Assembly (NCBI GenBank): GCA_036023115.1
Contig: JAYKKT010000041.1
Coordinates: 7,566,001 to 7,630,000 of the forward strand
Reading direction: 5' to 3'
Length of the DNA stretch: 64,000 nucleotides
Origin: Brasenia schreberi
Lineage: Eukaryota > Streptophyta > Magnoliopsida > Nymphaeales > Cabombaceae
Numbering within the stretch: the first letter of the stretch is position 1; each line of letters begins with the position of its first letter. The notes beneath the pieces were generated by a model that worked only from the letters and a program-made list of their open reading frames with translations, did no database searches and had not been told where the DNA came from. Shown piece by piece: positions 22,450 to 34,853 of the stretch. Position numbers and translations under genes: made by a program.

Positions 22450-25400
22450 AAAATGACAAGTTACTAGTAGCTTAAGAAGAGATTGGGACAAGCTCTAGAC
22501 TAAATCAAAAAAATAATAAACCAAACAAGAAGTTTGACAAGAATAATAAGAAAGATGGTCAAATTTTAAAAAAATCGTAGGAAAATATTTCTCGAGTAAA
22601 CTACTTCAACTGTGGAAATATGGGGCACTACAAAAGGGGTTACCATAAAAAGAATACTAGCAGTGGAAACACCCAACAATATGGTCAACAAGAGAAGGCG
22701 GACATAATCTACATAGTTTCAGAATGCCTCTATATGGACCGTCCAATTTCTGGTTGGTGGATTGACTCTAAAGCAACAAGACATATCTCAAATAGCAAAG
22801 AAAGGGTTATGGGTTTAAAAAAATATAAACTAGGAGAGTGTATATGATAAATAAGGTATTTTCAAATGTCTTCAGAGTAGGGTCTTTTAGGATTTATGTA
22901 CAAGGCACACTCATTGTTTTAATTGATGTATTGATTGTGTCAATTATAAGATACAATTTTATATCAGTTGCTACCTTAGTTAATAAGGATTTTGAAGTAA
23001 GGTTTGTCCCTATCAAGGTAACTATAGGGAAGCATGAAAGGGTAACATTCTCAAGATTGTTCGATGATGAACAAGGACTATTCAAGTTAAAAAGAAATGA
23101 AAGAAAAGACTCTTCTTCTTATATCGATTATGCCTTTGATGTTTACGTGAATGTTTGGCATAAACCCCTAGGGCATATAAGTCTAAGAAAGTTATCCAAC
23201 TTTGACTTATTGTCAGAATTTTAAGAAAATACCTTTGGTAAATGTGAAGCTTATATATAAGAAAAAATGACAAGAAAACATTTTTTAAGGAAATAATAAG
23301 GAAAACAATCCTATTGAAAATCATTCGCACTAATTTATGTGGACCTTTTAGGGTAAGATCTCATTGTGAGAATATATATTTCATAACCTTTATCGATAAT
23401 TACTCAAGATATGCATACATATATCTCTTAGCACATAGACATGAGGCATTAAAAATATTCAAAGAATATAAGAAAGAAGTTGGAAATTAAATGAGGCATA
23501 CAATTAAAGTCTTGAAATCAGATGGAGGTGGTCAGTATACTTCTGTAAAAATTTTAGAATTATGCAAAGATTTTGGTATTGCAAAACAAAATATAATACT
23601 CACGACACCTGAATAGAATGATATAGCATAAAGGTATGACAGGACCTTACTAAATACGTGAAGGTCTATGTTGGCAGATGTATCTCTATCAAGGGTATTT
23701 TGGAAAAAACAATAAGTACAATTGTGCATATTCTTAATATAGTATTATGTAAAATTGTATTCTCTACACTATATAAGATGTGGTTTATGAGAAAACAAAA
23801 CTTAGATCATCTCATGAGGTGGGAACCTATCGCTCATTAAAGATCTTTGACAAGTCTAGAGATAAGCTACACAATAGGTCATTTATGGATATCCTAAATT
23901 ATCTAAGGGATATCGATTTATCACAAGGACCATAGACTCATAGGGAGCATAGATGTTGAATTCCCAGAGGATACTAAGAATGACATTCTTCAAAATGATG
24001 ATGAGTATATTGACGATCTAGTAGATATAAATAAATCATCATTTGAACCCATAGACAAGCTTCTTTAACAAACCAAAACTTTAAGTGAACATAAAAGACT
24101 TAGGGTCACGCCATCCTACTTAAAGGATGATCATACTTACCTTACAAAAGAAGTGTGCAATTTGGTGGATTTAGATGAGTTGGTCGATAACTTAATATAT
24201 CAACAAACTATTGACTCATCTAAATCGATGAAAAAGTCACGTATGAGGAAATTAAATTCATTAAGAAAAACCAATTATGGGAATTGGTTGATTTGCCTAA
24301 AAGAATGAAAGTCATAGGCTGTAAATGAGTTATAAAAAAGAAATATAAAGTCAATGAGACAATTGACAAGTTTAATGTAAGATTGGTTGTAAAGGTTTTT
24401 TCACAAAAAGAGAGCATAAATTTTGTTGAAACATATTCTTCTGTTGCAAAATTTACATCCATAAGGATAATCCAGACAATATCAATATATTATGATTTAG
24501 ATTTATATCAGTTACAAGTAAAAGTTGCTTTTCTAAATAGAGATTTAGATGAAATCATATATATGCAATAACCAGATTGATATATTATTAAAGGCTAAGA
24601 AGATAAAATATATAGGTTGAAAAAATCTTCATATGACCTTAAATAGTCACCTCACCAATAATATTTGACATTTCAAAATGTCATTATCGAACTTCAGTTT
24701 GTGGATAATGAACTTGATCACTATGTATATGTTTGGAATAGTGAGTCACTTTGTTATCTTATCGTTATACGTAGATAACATATTCCTGACTAGGAATGAT
24801 AATGAGATGATTGTCAAAACTAAGTCATGGTTAAACTCAATATTTGAAATAAAAGATACGGGGAAGCATCCTATATCCTGGGTATAAAGATTTCTTGAGA
24901 CAAAAAAATCTAAACTCCTATGCCTAAGTCAAGAAAAATATATTGATCATATCCTTAAGAAATTTAAAATGGGTAAATGCAAGCCTACATCTACACCCAT
25001 TATAAAATGAGTCAAATTGAGTAAGGCTGATTATCTCGGTGAGGGAGATGCTAAGCCTAATGTTCCTTATGCACAAGCTTTTGATAGCTATAAAACCTGA
25101 TATAAACTTTGTTGTTGGTATTGTGAGCAGATATTAAAGTAATATTGGTTGACAATATTGGATTGTTGTGAAAAGTATTGTAAGATATCTTAAAGGAACA
25201 AATGACTTGAAATTATGTTTTCAATCACATGAATCAAAAGTGGTAGGATACTTAGATGCTGATTTTGTTAGAAGCAAAAATGACAACAAATAAACCTTGA
25301 GACAAATATTCTTATTTGGAGTTAGAGCTATTTCTTGTGTTTGGAAGAAATAGGCTTGTGTATTATTGCATTCACAAGAGACTGAGTATATGACTTGCTA

Positions 25401-26045
25401 TATGACTGCAACTAGTATCGTTTGGATAAACTGCTTCATACATGATTTGAAGTTGGATATAGCCAACAAGTCGGTTGTCATTTATTGTGACAATAATACA
25501 GTAATTACTTTGATTAAGAGTGGAGTTGATAACTACAAAAACAAGCATATAATGATTAAATACCACGATGTTCATGATATGGTTATGAAAAAGAAAATAT
25601 TCATCTCATATATGCAAATTGATGATTTGTTGGTAGACTCCTTGACTAAAGGCATAACAGAGGATATTTTTCTCAAAGCATGTTACAAACATGGGTTTGA
25701 GATATACTTGATTGTTGTGTAGGTAAGAGACCACACAACGGGTAATTATTGCAATAGCAATAATAAATGACATAACTTGAAAAACCCTACAAAAGTGAGA
25801 GGTAAAACTAGTATGTCAGACTACTTGACTCGAATGGCCAAGTGGGAGATGTAACGTAGAATGACCATCCTTAGGTTGTAAAATGTTACACGATAATGTT
25901 ATATAAATTAAAATAAGAGAACCAACTTATAACGGAAAGTCTAGACGTGAAAGCTAAGAAGATGAAACCATCTATAAATATTGTACATGAAATATAGAAA
26001 ATAAAAGAAATTCATATAAAGTGGAATAAAAAACATCTTCCTTCA
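22450..26045 (+). mobile_element. decayed Ty1/copia retrotransposon, 5'-truncated, with 3' LTR
   Basis: Domains appear in canonical copia order with many stops. A zinc knuckle at 22605-22650 reads YFNCGNMGHYKRG, its last Cys changed to Tyr. A protease-like WWIDSKATRHIS follows near 22757. GAG-pre-integrase WHKPLGHIS lies near 23155, and integrase ITFIDNYSRYAYIYLL near 23380, then KSDGGGQY. The reverse transcriptase (24265-24890) includes YVDNI for YVDDI. RNase H (25240-25720) contains CDNNTVITL and DLLVDSLTKG. The tract ccaagtgggaga (to 25849) precedes the 3' LTR, starting TGTAACGTAG and ending somewhere near 26045. No 5' LTR was found. Confidence 0.9.
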
Positions 26046-27235
26046 GAAAGTCATATGTGGGAAACTGTGAATCAACTCAACTCCATCTTCTTCCTTTGCC
26101 CGATCTCATTTAGGCGTTAGCCTTACCCACTCCTCAACTTGTGTATTAGCGCTATAAGATTGGTCGCCGGTGTATAGAAGTCCGTGGACTTGAAGCTGTT
26201 GTCTCCACCATCCCTTCATTCAGCCAAAATCACAAACATTCTCATCAAGCTAGAGCGTATCAAAGTGATACCAAGGCTAGGATAATGATTGATGTGTTTA
26301 GAGTTTTCCTTGGAGTTATTTGGAAATGAGAACGTCTTTAGAGATTTCATTAGATTAACAATAGTATTTAAAGCATTGTTAGATCTTAAATAAATATTAG
26401 AGTGCATTGATTGATACAAAAATAATAAGGCCTTATATAGCATAATAGTCCATTAAGATTCTAATTAGAGTATTGGAGGTGAGTTATATGAGTTTAAACA
26501 AGATATATTTAGAGAGGGTCAGGTTTAACTACAATGTGATGTGTTTTGGACCTATGACAGGAAAATCATGTTTTGTGGTGCTCTAAGTGAACAACATAAG
26601 ATTTCCTTTACCGGACACGTGAAGGGAGTTCTTAATTTTGAGCATGATTACTTAGCTTTAACGAGTTTTGTGAATTTTGATTAAGTCCAAATAGAGGTTA
26701 TATGCTTTTTTGCATGCTTAATTTTAAATATTTGATAATGGTGGTTTGCTAACAAGTTTGTTGACATCTCTTGAGCAATTACCGTTTGATGGCAACGTAT
26801 GCCATGAAAACGAAGGGAAGCAACTTTAGGTTGAGCGAAGCGAAGAAATGATGGGGGCATACTTTGATAGGATAAAGATATTATTCTCATTCAAAAGTGA
26901 AAATATGCTTAAAGGCATTGTTGTTTTATGACCATGGTTTAATATAAGGTGAAGTTCTTTTGGTACAAAGGTGAGGCTGTAATTTATCAACATGACGTTT
27001 TGGTATGTCCTCATTAGGTCATAGCTCCATTTAGTTATTGAAATTTGTGACCATGTTCGTTTGCACCATAACTCTCCCACTCTACTTTTATATTTCTACA
27101 TGCATTAGTTCGGATTTCCGTTAACCATGACCCGCTTTGCGTCCGACCCGTTTGAAACCGAGGCCTTCCAAGGGATTCGCATGAACCGCCAATCGCGACC
27201 ATCAAACATTGGACACTCCCATCCAACGGTTAGGA
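26046..27235. other. intergenic region upstream of RPL10
   Basis: No coding domain recognised. The last ~150 bp are richer in GC and probably belong to the RPL10 promoter. Confidence 0.35.
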
Positions 27236-27237
27236 AG

Positions 27238-27277
27238 AAACCCTAAACCTAATGAGAAGTGTCTGGCTCTATATATA
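27238..27277 (+). promoter_or_regulatory. RPL10 core promoter: telo-box and TATA box
   Basis: AAACCCTAA at 27238-27246 is a telo-box, an element frequent in plant ribosomal-protein promoters. ctatatata at 27269-27277 is a good TATA box about 22 bp further on. Transcription probably starts near 27300-27310, followed by a short leader exon ending cgtg|gtaatc. Confidence 0.75.
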
Positions 27278-27335
27278 CGATCAATATGTCGTCCCTAATC
27301 TTTCGTTACGGGCTTCGTCGCTGAAGATTTTCGTG

Positions 27336-30147
27336 GTAATCTCTCTCTCTCTTTCTGTGTGTCTCCTTCGAGTACTATTGGAAGTCTATTTGTGGTTGTA
27401 TCTCTTTGGTCGTCTTCCAAACAGTGCATCTTCTTCTTTCGGTACCATGTTTCTCAAGGAATGGTTATTGTGTCGTCATTTTCTCGAGATTCATTACTTA
27501 TTCTGATAATATGTAAAAAGAATATCCTTGACGAGTTGTGTTGGAGGGTGTTTCTGTTTTAGCTGTTCCTTGTGATGCTTATTCTGCGTCAATTGTGCAG
27601 TTACCCACACGAACTTTCTTGTTTTACGATGTTGAATACCTCATGCACTTCATGCATTCTTTTATTGTTTTGTCTGATGTTCATAAGAATGCTTTCTCTT
27701 TACGTCTTGTTTTTAAGGTTCCGGCGATTATCAAATGATAACTTTCGTTCTTATGAGAGATACCGTGTGGAAAATTACAAGGAGACCTGAACTGAGGAGC
27801 CTGTAGATCTTTCAAATTTGCTGTTTTCTTCAAAAGCGTCCCGTTCATCCTTTTTTTAGCTTCTGCACACAGTTTCTTTTTTGTTTCTAACCCTCATTTC
27901 TCTCCCGCTTTTTTCGTGCATTTCTATAGCACACGTTTGCATCAGATCACTACTGAGAAAGGTTTTCTGTCAAAAGGGTTCTCCGCGTACTCCTTTTAGT
28001 GTTACGTTTAATTATGCAGTTATTTGGAAACTCTTTAATGAGCGTAATAGATTAGTCTTTCCTTGCACTGAAGTTTGTTGCTTTTAGAGAAACCGTACTT
28101 CCCCAAATCCCAAGTTATATAATTGTGAGAAACACTGCTTACTAAATTGCATCTTCTGAGGTGCCAAAAGCCATTTCAATGATTTGTGGATCCATTTCCA
28201 GTGCCGCTATTTGAACACTGCTTTGAAACAGCTGGTCTTCGTCGGACAAACAACAAACATTGCCTGTTTTGCAGGAAGAGTCCGGTTTTCTGGGGCATTT
28301 TGTCTGAAATACCTGTTCTAGATTCTTGGGTTCATGTTCTTTGTAGTTCATAGTTTTCCTCTCCTCTCAACATTCTTTCACTTTGTAGTGCGAAACAGAT
28401 GATGGAGCGACGATTGTGCCTTCTGTTTCTGTCATCCCAATGATGAATGTTGGATAACTAAAAGTAGTGGCCTGATCTTACTTTTGATGAAATTGATAAC
28501 CTTCTGAGGGATTCCTCTCTCAAAATCATCCTTATTTCTTTTGGCAAGTTTAGATATTTCCTTTTTTTTCATGATTTCATTTACCTTTTGATGTTCTTTT
28601 CTGTAATATACTAATATGGTTTTGTTATTTACCTCAATCAAGAGCTTCTTGGTAGCTAGCATTTGAACTGCTGGTACTGTTTTATTTGATCTCCTCAAAG
28701 TCTCTAAGGATGAACAAACAAAACTTTCGTTCTACTGAGGATTATCAATGTTGAAGCATATGGAGACCTGGACTGAAGAGACTTAATTTTGTACGATTTT
28801 TTCCATCAACCATTGTTTTGGTTGTGTTTTAATGAGTTGGTCACACTTTGGTCCTTGTATGATACCGAACTGAATCTGTTGAAGCATATGGGACACTTTA
28901 TCTGAAGACTTATTTTTGTTTTTACTTTTTCAATTGATAATTCTTTTTTCCCATGCATTAGCAGGTTAATGCTTTTCAACCATATGATTTCTTTCTGTTA
29001 TCATAGAAGATAGTCAGTCTTGGATCCTTGTATTCTTTTTGACAACATCTAATTGATGGATGTGTATTTTTGAATAGCAGGTTAATGCTTTTCAACCAAA
29101 CAACTAATGTTTCAGCGTTGTATGAAGTAAAATGTTGAAAAGAACGTTCTGAGGGAGATCCAAGAGATTTTCCTTTACTTCTTCATGATCAGTCTTCACT
29201 ATGTACTAATGTCTCTTTCCTGAGTTCCAACACTCTTTCTGATGGTTTGCCTATTTGGAAATCCGATGCCATGGAGCTCTAGTCACAGAAAAATGTGACA
29301 TGATATTGAGTTCAATGGTGATACGAATCCATGTAGCAGACCTCATTTGGTGTGTAAATGGTTTTCGTTTGGTAGCCTTATTTTGGTTGATCAATGGAGC
29401 TCCCAATGATTAAATCCACAGTAGAAGTTTCAGCCTTGTCTGAACCAAATTGTTGAATACAATGTCTGGTTATGAGGGAGCTTAAATATGATCATTTACC
29501 CACACCCCCTCTCTCTGTTATATATATATATATTTATGTGTGTATGAAAAGTTGGTAAATGTGCACGCTCATCCATGCCCAAATTCAATATTAGACACGT
29601 TGGAGCTCTAGTCACAAAAAAAGTTGACATGATATTGAGTTCAATGGTGATACAAATCTATTTAGCATACCCCATTTGGTTTTCAAAAGATTTTATTTTT
29701 GGTAGCCTTATTTTGGTTGATCAATGGAGCTCCCAATGATTAAATCAACAGTAAAAGTTTCAGCCTTGTCTGAACCAAATTGTTGAATACAATGATTGGT
29801 TATGAATGTGCTTATATGTGATCATTTACCCCCATCCCCTCATATATATTGTGATTGATCAACGGTGTAAATTTTCACACCCATACATCTCCAAGTCCAC
29901 TTAAATATCCAATCTCTTGGGCCCTTTGTACTTGATGTTTGTCAACTCTATTTTGGTTGATCACCTCAACCTTTCATATATCAATCTCAAAGTTTAAAAG
30001 CTGAGATGATGAAGTGGATTTGAGAATATTGGATGTTGTGTGCCATTGATTATGCTTTTTTTTCTGTGTCTATCTCTCTAAATATATATATATAGTAGTT
30101 TGCTTTGTTTAGCTTACTATTGTTTCCATTTCAAGTGTTTGCTCCAG
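27336..30147 (+). other. RPL10 5'-UTR intron
   Basis: Candidate donor g|gtaatc at 27336 and acceptor ttgctccag at 30147, seven bases before the ATG. T-rich throughout with no long frame. It contains internal duplications (29272/29601, and gcaggttaatgcttttcaacc at about 28960 and 29080). Further small UTR exons inside cannot be excluded. Confidence 0.65.
29272..29840. repeat. direct duplication within the RPL10 leader intron, offset 329 bp
   Basis: tggagctctagtcaca through tgatcatttaccc (about 240 bp) occurs at 29272-29512 and again at 29601-29840 with roughly 10 percent differences. Confidence 0.9.
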
Positions 30148-30154
30148 TGAGACG

Positions 30155-30823
30155 ATGGGACGAAGACCAGCCAGGTGTTACAGGCAGATAAAGAACAAGC
30201 CTTATCCAAAGTCAAGGTACTGCCGTGGTGTTCCAGATCCAAAGATCAGGATCTATGATGTTGGCATGAAGAGGAAAGGTGTGGACGAGTTCCCCTATTG
30301 TGTGCATCTTGTGAGCTGGGAGAAGGAGAATGTGACAAGCGAGGCTCTTGAAGCTGCTCGCATTGCTTGTAACAAGTATATGACCAAGTTTGCTGGAAAG
30401 GACTCCTTCCATCTGAGGGTGAGAGTTCATCCCTTCCATGTTCTGAGGATCAACAAGATGCTTTCATGTGCAGGAGCTGATAGGCTCCAGACTGGCATGA
30501 GGGGTGCCTTTGGGAAGCCACAGGGAACCTGTGCAAGGGTTGACATTGGTCAGGTGTTGCTGTCTGTGCGCTGTAAGGATTCTAATGGCAATCATGCTCA
30601 GGAGGCTCTTCGCAGGGCCAAGTTCAAGTTTCCTGGGCGACAAAAGATCATTGTTAGTAGGAAGTGGGGTTTCACGAAATTCAGTAGAGCCGACTACCTG
30701 AAATGGAAGGAAGAGAACAGAATCGTCCCAGATGGAGTGAATGGGAAGCTTTTGGGCTGCCATGGACCTTTGGCTAATCGGCAACCTGGAAAAGCCTTCT
30801 TGGACGGGGCCGTTTCTGCATGA
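30155..30823 (+). CDS. RPL10: 60S ribosomal protein L10 (uL16)
   Basis: Complete 222-aa uL16/QM protein of the large cytosolic ribosomal subunit, which sits near the peptidyl-transferase centre and is needed for subunit maturation and joining. The start [20 protein letters not shown], the core [18 protein letters not shown] and [19 protein letters not shown], and GPLANRQPG near the C-terminus are all conserved. There are no stops or frameshifts. The ATG follows a splice acceptor by seven bases, and a telo-box promoter lies upstream of a long leader intron, arguing for a genuine gene rather than a retrocopy. In plants RPL10A is also known as the nuclear-shuttled target of NIK1 signalling. The coding part here is one exon. 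Confidence 0.97.
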   Translation: MGRRPARCYRQIKNKPYPKSRYCRGVPDPKIRIYDVGMKRKGVDEFPYCVHLVSWEKENVTSEALEAARIACNKYMTKFAGKDSFHLRVRVHPFHVLRINKMLSCAGADRLQTGMRGAFGKPQGTCARVDIGQVLLSVRCKDSNGNHAQEALRRAKFKFPGRQKIIVSRKWGFTKFSRADYLKWKEENRIVPDGVNGKLLGCHGPLANRQPGKAFLDGAVSA

Positions 30824-31014
30824 TGGCTTCTTCAAACTTTTCCGTTTGTTGTTGAGGTTGCCTTCTTAACTCGTACACTTTCACCATATTGCCGTTTTCC
30901 AGCGTTCCTCTTCTGCAGTTTTTATAATTCTGTAAGTTGTTTCCTTCTCCGGATATTGTTCATGTTGGGAAGATAATCTACTTTTTCTTATGTGATTCTA
31001 GTCTTCCTTTCGAT

Positions 31015-31020
31015 AATAAA
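31015..31020 (+). terminator. candidate polyadenylation signal of RPL10
   Basis: AATAAA about 190 bp after the stop codon, preceded by T-rich sequence typical of plant 3' UTRs. Confidence 0.6.
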
Positions 31021-31150
31021 GGGGATCTATTTTAGTGATAAAGATGTGTGTACGAGTAACATGCTTCTAGTGTCTCCGGTATGGAAATGATCTATTTTTA
31101 CCATCTGATAGTCGTCCCTCCTTAGGCAATGTTTCTATTCAATTGATAAT

Positions 31151-31262
31151 GTTGGCAACCTAATTATCTTGCATCCTTAATGCAAAGGTGTCCACAAAAT
31201 GTCGGCAACCTTATTATCTTGCAACCTTAATGCAAAGGTGTCCACAAAATGTCGGCAACCTT
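31151..31262. repeat. 50-bp tandem repeat, about 2.2 copies
   Basis: ggcaacc...aatgcaaaggtgtccacaaaat repeats with starts at 31154, 31204 and 31254. Confidence 0.92.
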
Positions 31263-31269
31263 ATTCAAT

Positions 31270-33004
31270 TGATCTGATATTCTTGCATCCCTAGGACAGT
31301 AATCAATTTCTAATCGGCGGAAGCGATCTATTTTTATCTATCACTATCCTTATCCACAAAATGCTTGGTAGTGGAGCCCCTAGGCAAGGTTCTATTCGAT
31401 TTCTAACGTTGGCAGCATTTTTTTTCAGTCAAAAGGGGAGGACTGAAGCCTAACAGTCACATACAAGCATGCCGAGGGAATTGAGCTCAACACCTGCAAT
31501 GAGATGAGAATTTTGTTCTATTCTCTGCATGCATGCCAACACCCTAAGTTGGGGAGGCCAAAAATCTGACCATTTTGTAACCTGAAGTGATTGGTATGGA
31601 TTGAAACGTCCAAGAGGAGACAAGTAGAGGGTTCTCTCGGTCTATTTAGGGTACCCGCCCAACTATTAAAAGAACACGAAACCATTTTGTTCCCATAGAG
31701 ATGGATGAGAAAGGGTTGCCACTATTGAATTGCATGAAGCGGTTGAATCTCAATGCAGTTCCAGCTAATGGTATCCTGGATTCCAAGAGCTGAAGATGGT
31801 GACGTGACTCAAAAGAGTCGTTTCCCGACGGAACCTTTCCAGATCGAGTGAGTTGTGACCGGTTCCTTCAAGTACGAGCCAGATCTTGGTAAAATCACGT
31901 GGCAAGATGCACGAGACTGAAAAAACCAAGTGGTATGAATCCCATTCACATTACAGTTAGAAATACATGGTAAACCATAACCAAGTCCAGGGGAGTTTCC
32001 TTATCATAACTTGAATGTGATGCATCCTATTCACTTTTAGAAGCCTGTGGCTAACCTTCCCTTGTTGTAAGACCTATTTCTGATTTGTAACTTCAGCTTT
32101 ATCATTGAACTTGTGCTGAGATCGTAGACTAGAGCAGACCTTCTAATCTTCCAATGTAAGTAACATTATCCGTGCTGATTAAGATATTTCCAGCACTATG
32201 TGTCGTCCAAGCCAGGTGGCCAACTTACCTTATTAAATTAAATATCAATTCAAGATAAGTAATTTCTGGGACATTCTTAGTGCCTAGTCAAAGCGGTGTC
32301 TCTACCTCACAGAATTCAGACTTCAGCTGTGGGACCCAATTATGAGACGGGTCCACCCTTGGCCGTCTCATGGATCAAGTCCGCGTTCAATTTGTTGATG
32401 TACGGGGTTGGCAGATCATTCCAAATCCTTTGTGGAAGAAGTTGGTTACTATGGATTAGTTGTTCTAGGTACTTACATGCCAATCGTGGATTAGTGTGCA
32501 CCATCCGTTTTCAAGTTTTGTGGAAAAAATGGAGGAAAAAGAAACAATAGGCGGATTAGAGTCAAACCTAAATGGGAAGGATAGAAGTCTTTCCCAGAGC
32601 CCATCACTAAGGATGCAAGACTATCAGATGATGTATCTGCCTTTGCATTGATTACCAAGCTACAAGGCCTTACATGCAAAACTCACTGACCAGGTAAGAC
32701 TGTTGGATGCCTCTATTACTACTGAGTAAAACTTGGATGATAAGGTCATGTTGTGCTTTAACCTACCACCTCACAGATGTGGACATAGACATGGCCGGTT
32801 CTGGTTTACTGGTAGTTCAAAACCATCAGTCGCGGGTAAACCGGAACGAGAACTGAACCAAGCTTTACCTGGTTTGGTGTCGGTTTGACAGATCCGGTTA
32901 TGGTTCCATGTCCAACACGGATATCCTTACTTTATAAAGTAAAAGTAATAAAATAAAAGAAGAAAACGTAAACCAACGCAGCCTGACCAGGTTTGTGTCA
33001 ATTG
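31270..33004. other. unassigned intergenic region
   Basis: No domain recognised. Positions 32790-32905 are rich in accggtt/ggttctgg motifs, as in some subterminal transposon repeats, without defined ends. Confidence 0.3.
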
Positions 33005-33300
33005 CAAAAGTTCCTTTTGCAAGACAAATCATCCTCTCCTGGTAGTGAGTCGAAAGCAATTGTAGAGTCCCCTTCAAGGTAGACCTTTTGAAAGGACAGC
33101 TGCGGTCGCCACTTCAGTCCTTTTGCTGTCAATTGTTCACCTCTCTCATTCGAACGGAGACACAGTGCAGTTGGGATGCTTTCCGACCCACGAAGCTACC
33201 TTGCCAATCTTGGATCTCTACAACGAGCCCCACCCGTCCTTTGAACTTTGAATGGCGCATCCACATTTATCTTATAAAAGCCGAGAGGAAGTTTGTACCA
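33005..33300 (-). pseudogene. degraded RNase H-like (RVT_3) domain, probably from a plant L1-type LINE
   Basis: The minus strand reads YKLPLGFYKINVDAPFK, then after frame changes segments matching VYLEGDS and SLPGEDDLSCK. This is the order N-V-D-A ... E-G-D-S seen in plant non-LTR RNase H domains. No reverse transcriptase is attached upstream. The frame at 33652-33356 just before it on the minus strand is not recognised. Confidence 0.6.
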
Positions 33301-34853
33301 GTTCCACCCTCCTCTGGCTATGTCCACATCCTACTACCATCCGTCATCCGTAACGTCATCTTTTAAAACTTAATGAGACTGCTCGACTTCCACGCCAATC
33401 ACCATGGGTGATATCTGGTTTTTCCCTTCCCAAACCGAATTGCTTTCTGATCAGATGAGATACCAAATCAAGCCCACTTTGCTCAACTGATCCTTGGATA
33501 GCTGGTCTCCTGCAGACAGACAACATTTGTTTCTTCAGCCAGCTCCTTTCAGATACTCTTCGCAGTTTAATGTCTGGGGCAGTCAATCTTATAACCTCTC
33601 GTGTCACTATGCACATGAACAAATATATTCCAAGGGTTCCTCTGTTTTTCACATTCCGAGTTCGGAGTCGTTTTTCTGTGAACTACTCCGGCTTCCACAC
33701 TTCATCATCGTTCTTAGTTCCTCATTCTCTTCAAAAGAACGTAGGTGGCAGGCCAGACCCTTCCACCAACACTCCTGTACTTCTGAACCTTTTCGTTGTT
33801 GTGACGTCATGTCACAGTCACCACAAGAAACACCTTTCCTTTGGCGGTATAGGTAAACGCCATATCCTCATCCAAATGAAACACCACAATTATCAACTTA
33901 TCCCAACCCTTTGTAGATGATCTCATACAACGTGAGATGTTAATTCCTCCATCACGAGACCCATCAGAAACCCTAGTGAAGCGAGCGTTTGCAGGACCCA
34001 ATGATAAGTTGTATCGAGTATTTTATGAGGATGCCAAAAATGGAACTCCTAATTCAATATTTTGTCTTTTAGAATATCTTATGATCTCTTTCCTTTTCTT
34101 TTCTTTTTTGCGACAAAAGAAAACCACACCCCATTCCAGAGACTTTGTTTCCTGCCAAACAACGTAAGATCCCAAGGCCACCCCACATTAAGCGTGTTGT
34201 TTCAGCCCTGGATCTCATTTGAATTATTACCTCGTTAATGTAGAAAGAAGGGAATACTGGTAGAGAAGAGGAAATCAGAACATGGAGGAACCCCCTTGAT
34301 ATTCCCTCTATGCTGGCACCCTCAAGTGCACCATGGATGTAGGATTTTAGTTTTAGATTATATGAACTCTGTTCATCAACAGCACAAACAAGTCAAACAT
34401 ATTAGAAGAACAATGTATAACTTCAAACTAAGGTTCGGCTACACGCATGACATGGATGAACGGCTAGAAATAGAGGCATTGGCAGATCCATCAGTTTGCA
34501 CATACTTTAGGTTTGCTTCATAGCTGCCACTGCAATCTGTCATACCTTCCACATGTCGAACTGCTATACAATTCATATTGCCATATTGTCATGAGTAATA
34601 AGCCTATGGAGTTAACCACTTTAAACTCAATAGTGCTACCCACTCAGGTTCCTACCCAATCATTTAAACATGTTATTAGTATATAAGACGCACTTTAAAG
34701 TTAACAAAAATCCAGTTGTGCATGATATTCTCTATGGTAGTGAATCAAATTAATGTAGCGTATTTACCATGTTCAACTGTTCAACTGTTCAACCATCAAA
34801 TATACTTTTACAAGTAAATAACAAACCAAAGCATAGCTGCTGTTGCAGGCTGA
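33301..34853. other. unassigned region downstream of the glutaredoxin gene
   Basis: Overlapping short frames on both strands; no recognised domain or repeat end. Confidence 0.3.

Noticed and set aside
30464..30835. 123-aa minus-strand frame over RPL10.
   Set aside because: Antisense shadow of a strongly conserved coding sequence.
33088..33366. 92-aa plus-strand frame and overlapping frames at 33494-33920.
   Set aside because: No recognised domain; part is antisense to the RNase H-like relic, and composition gives no coding support.
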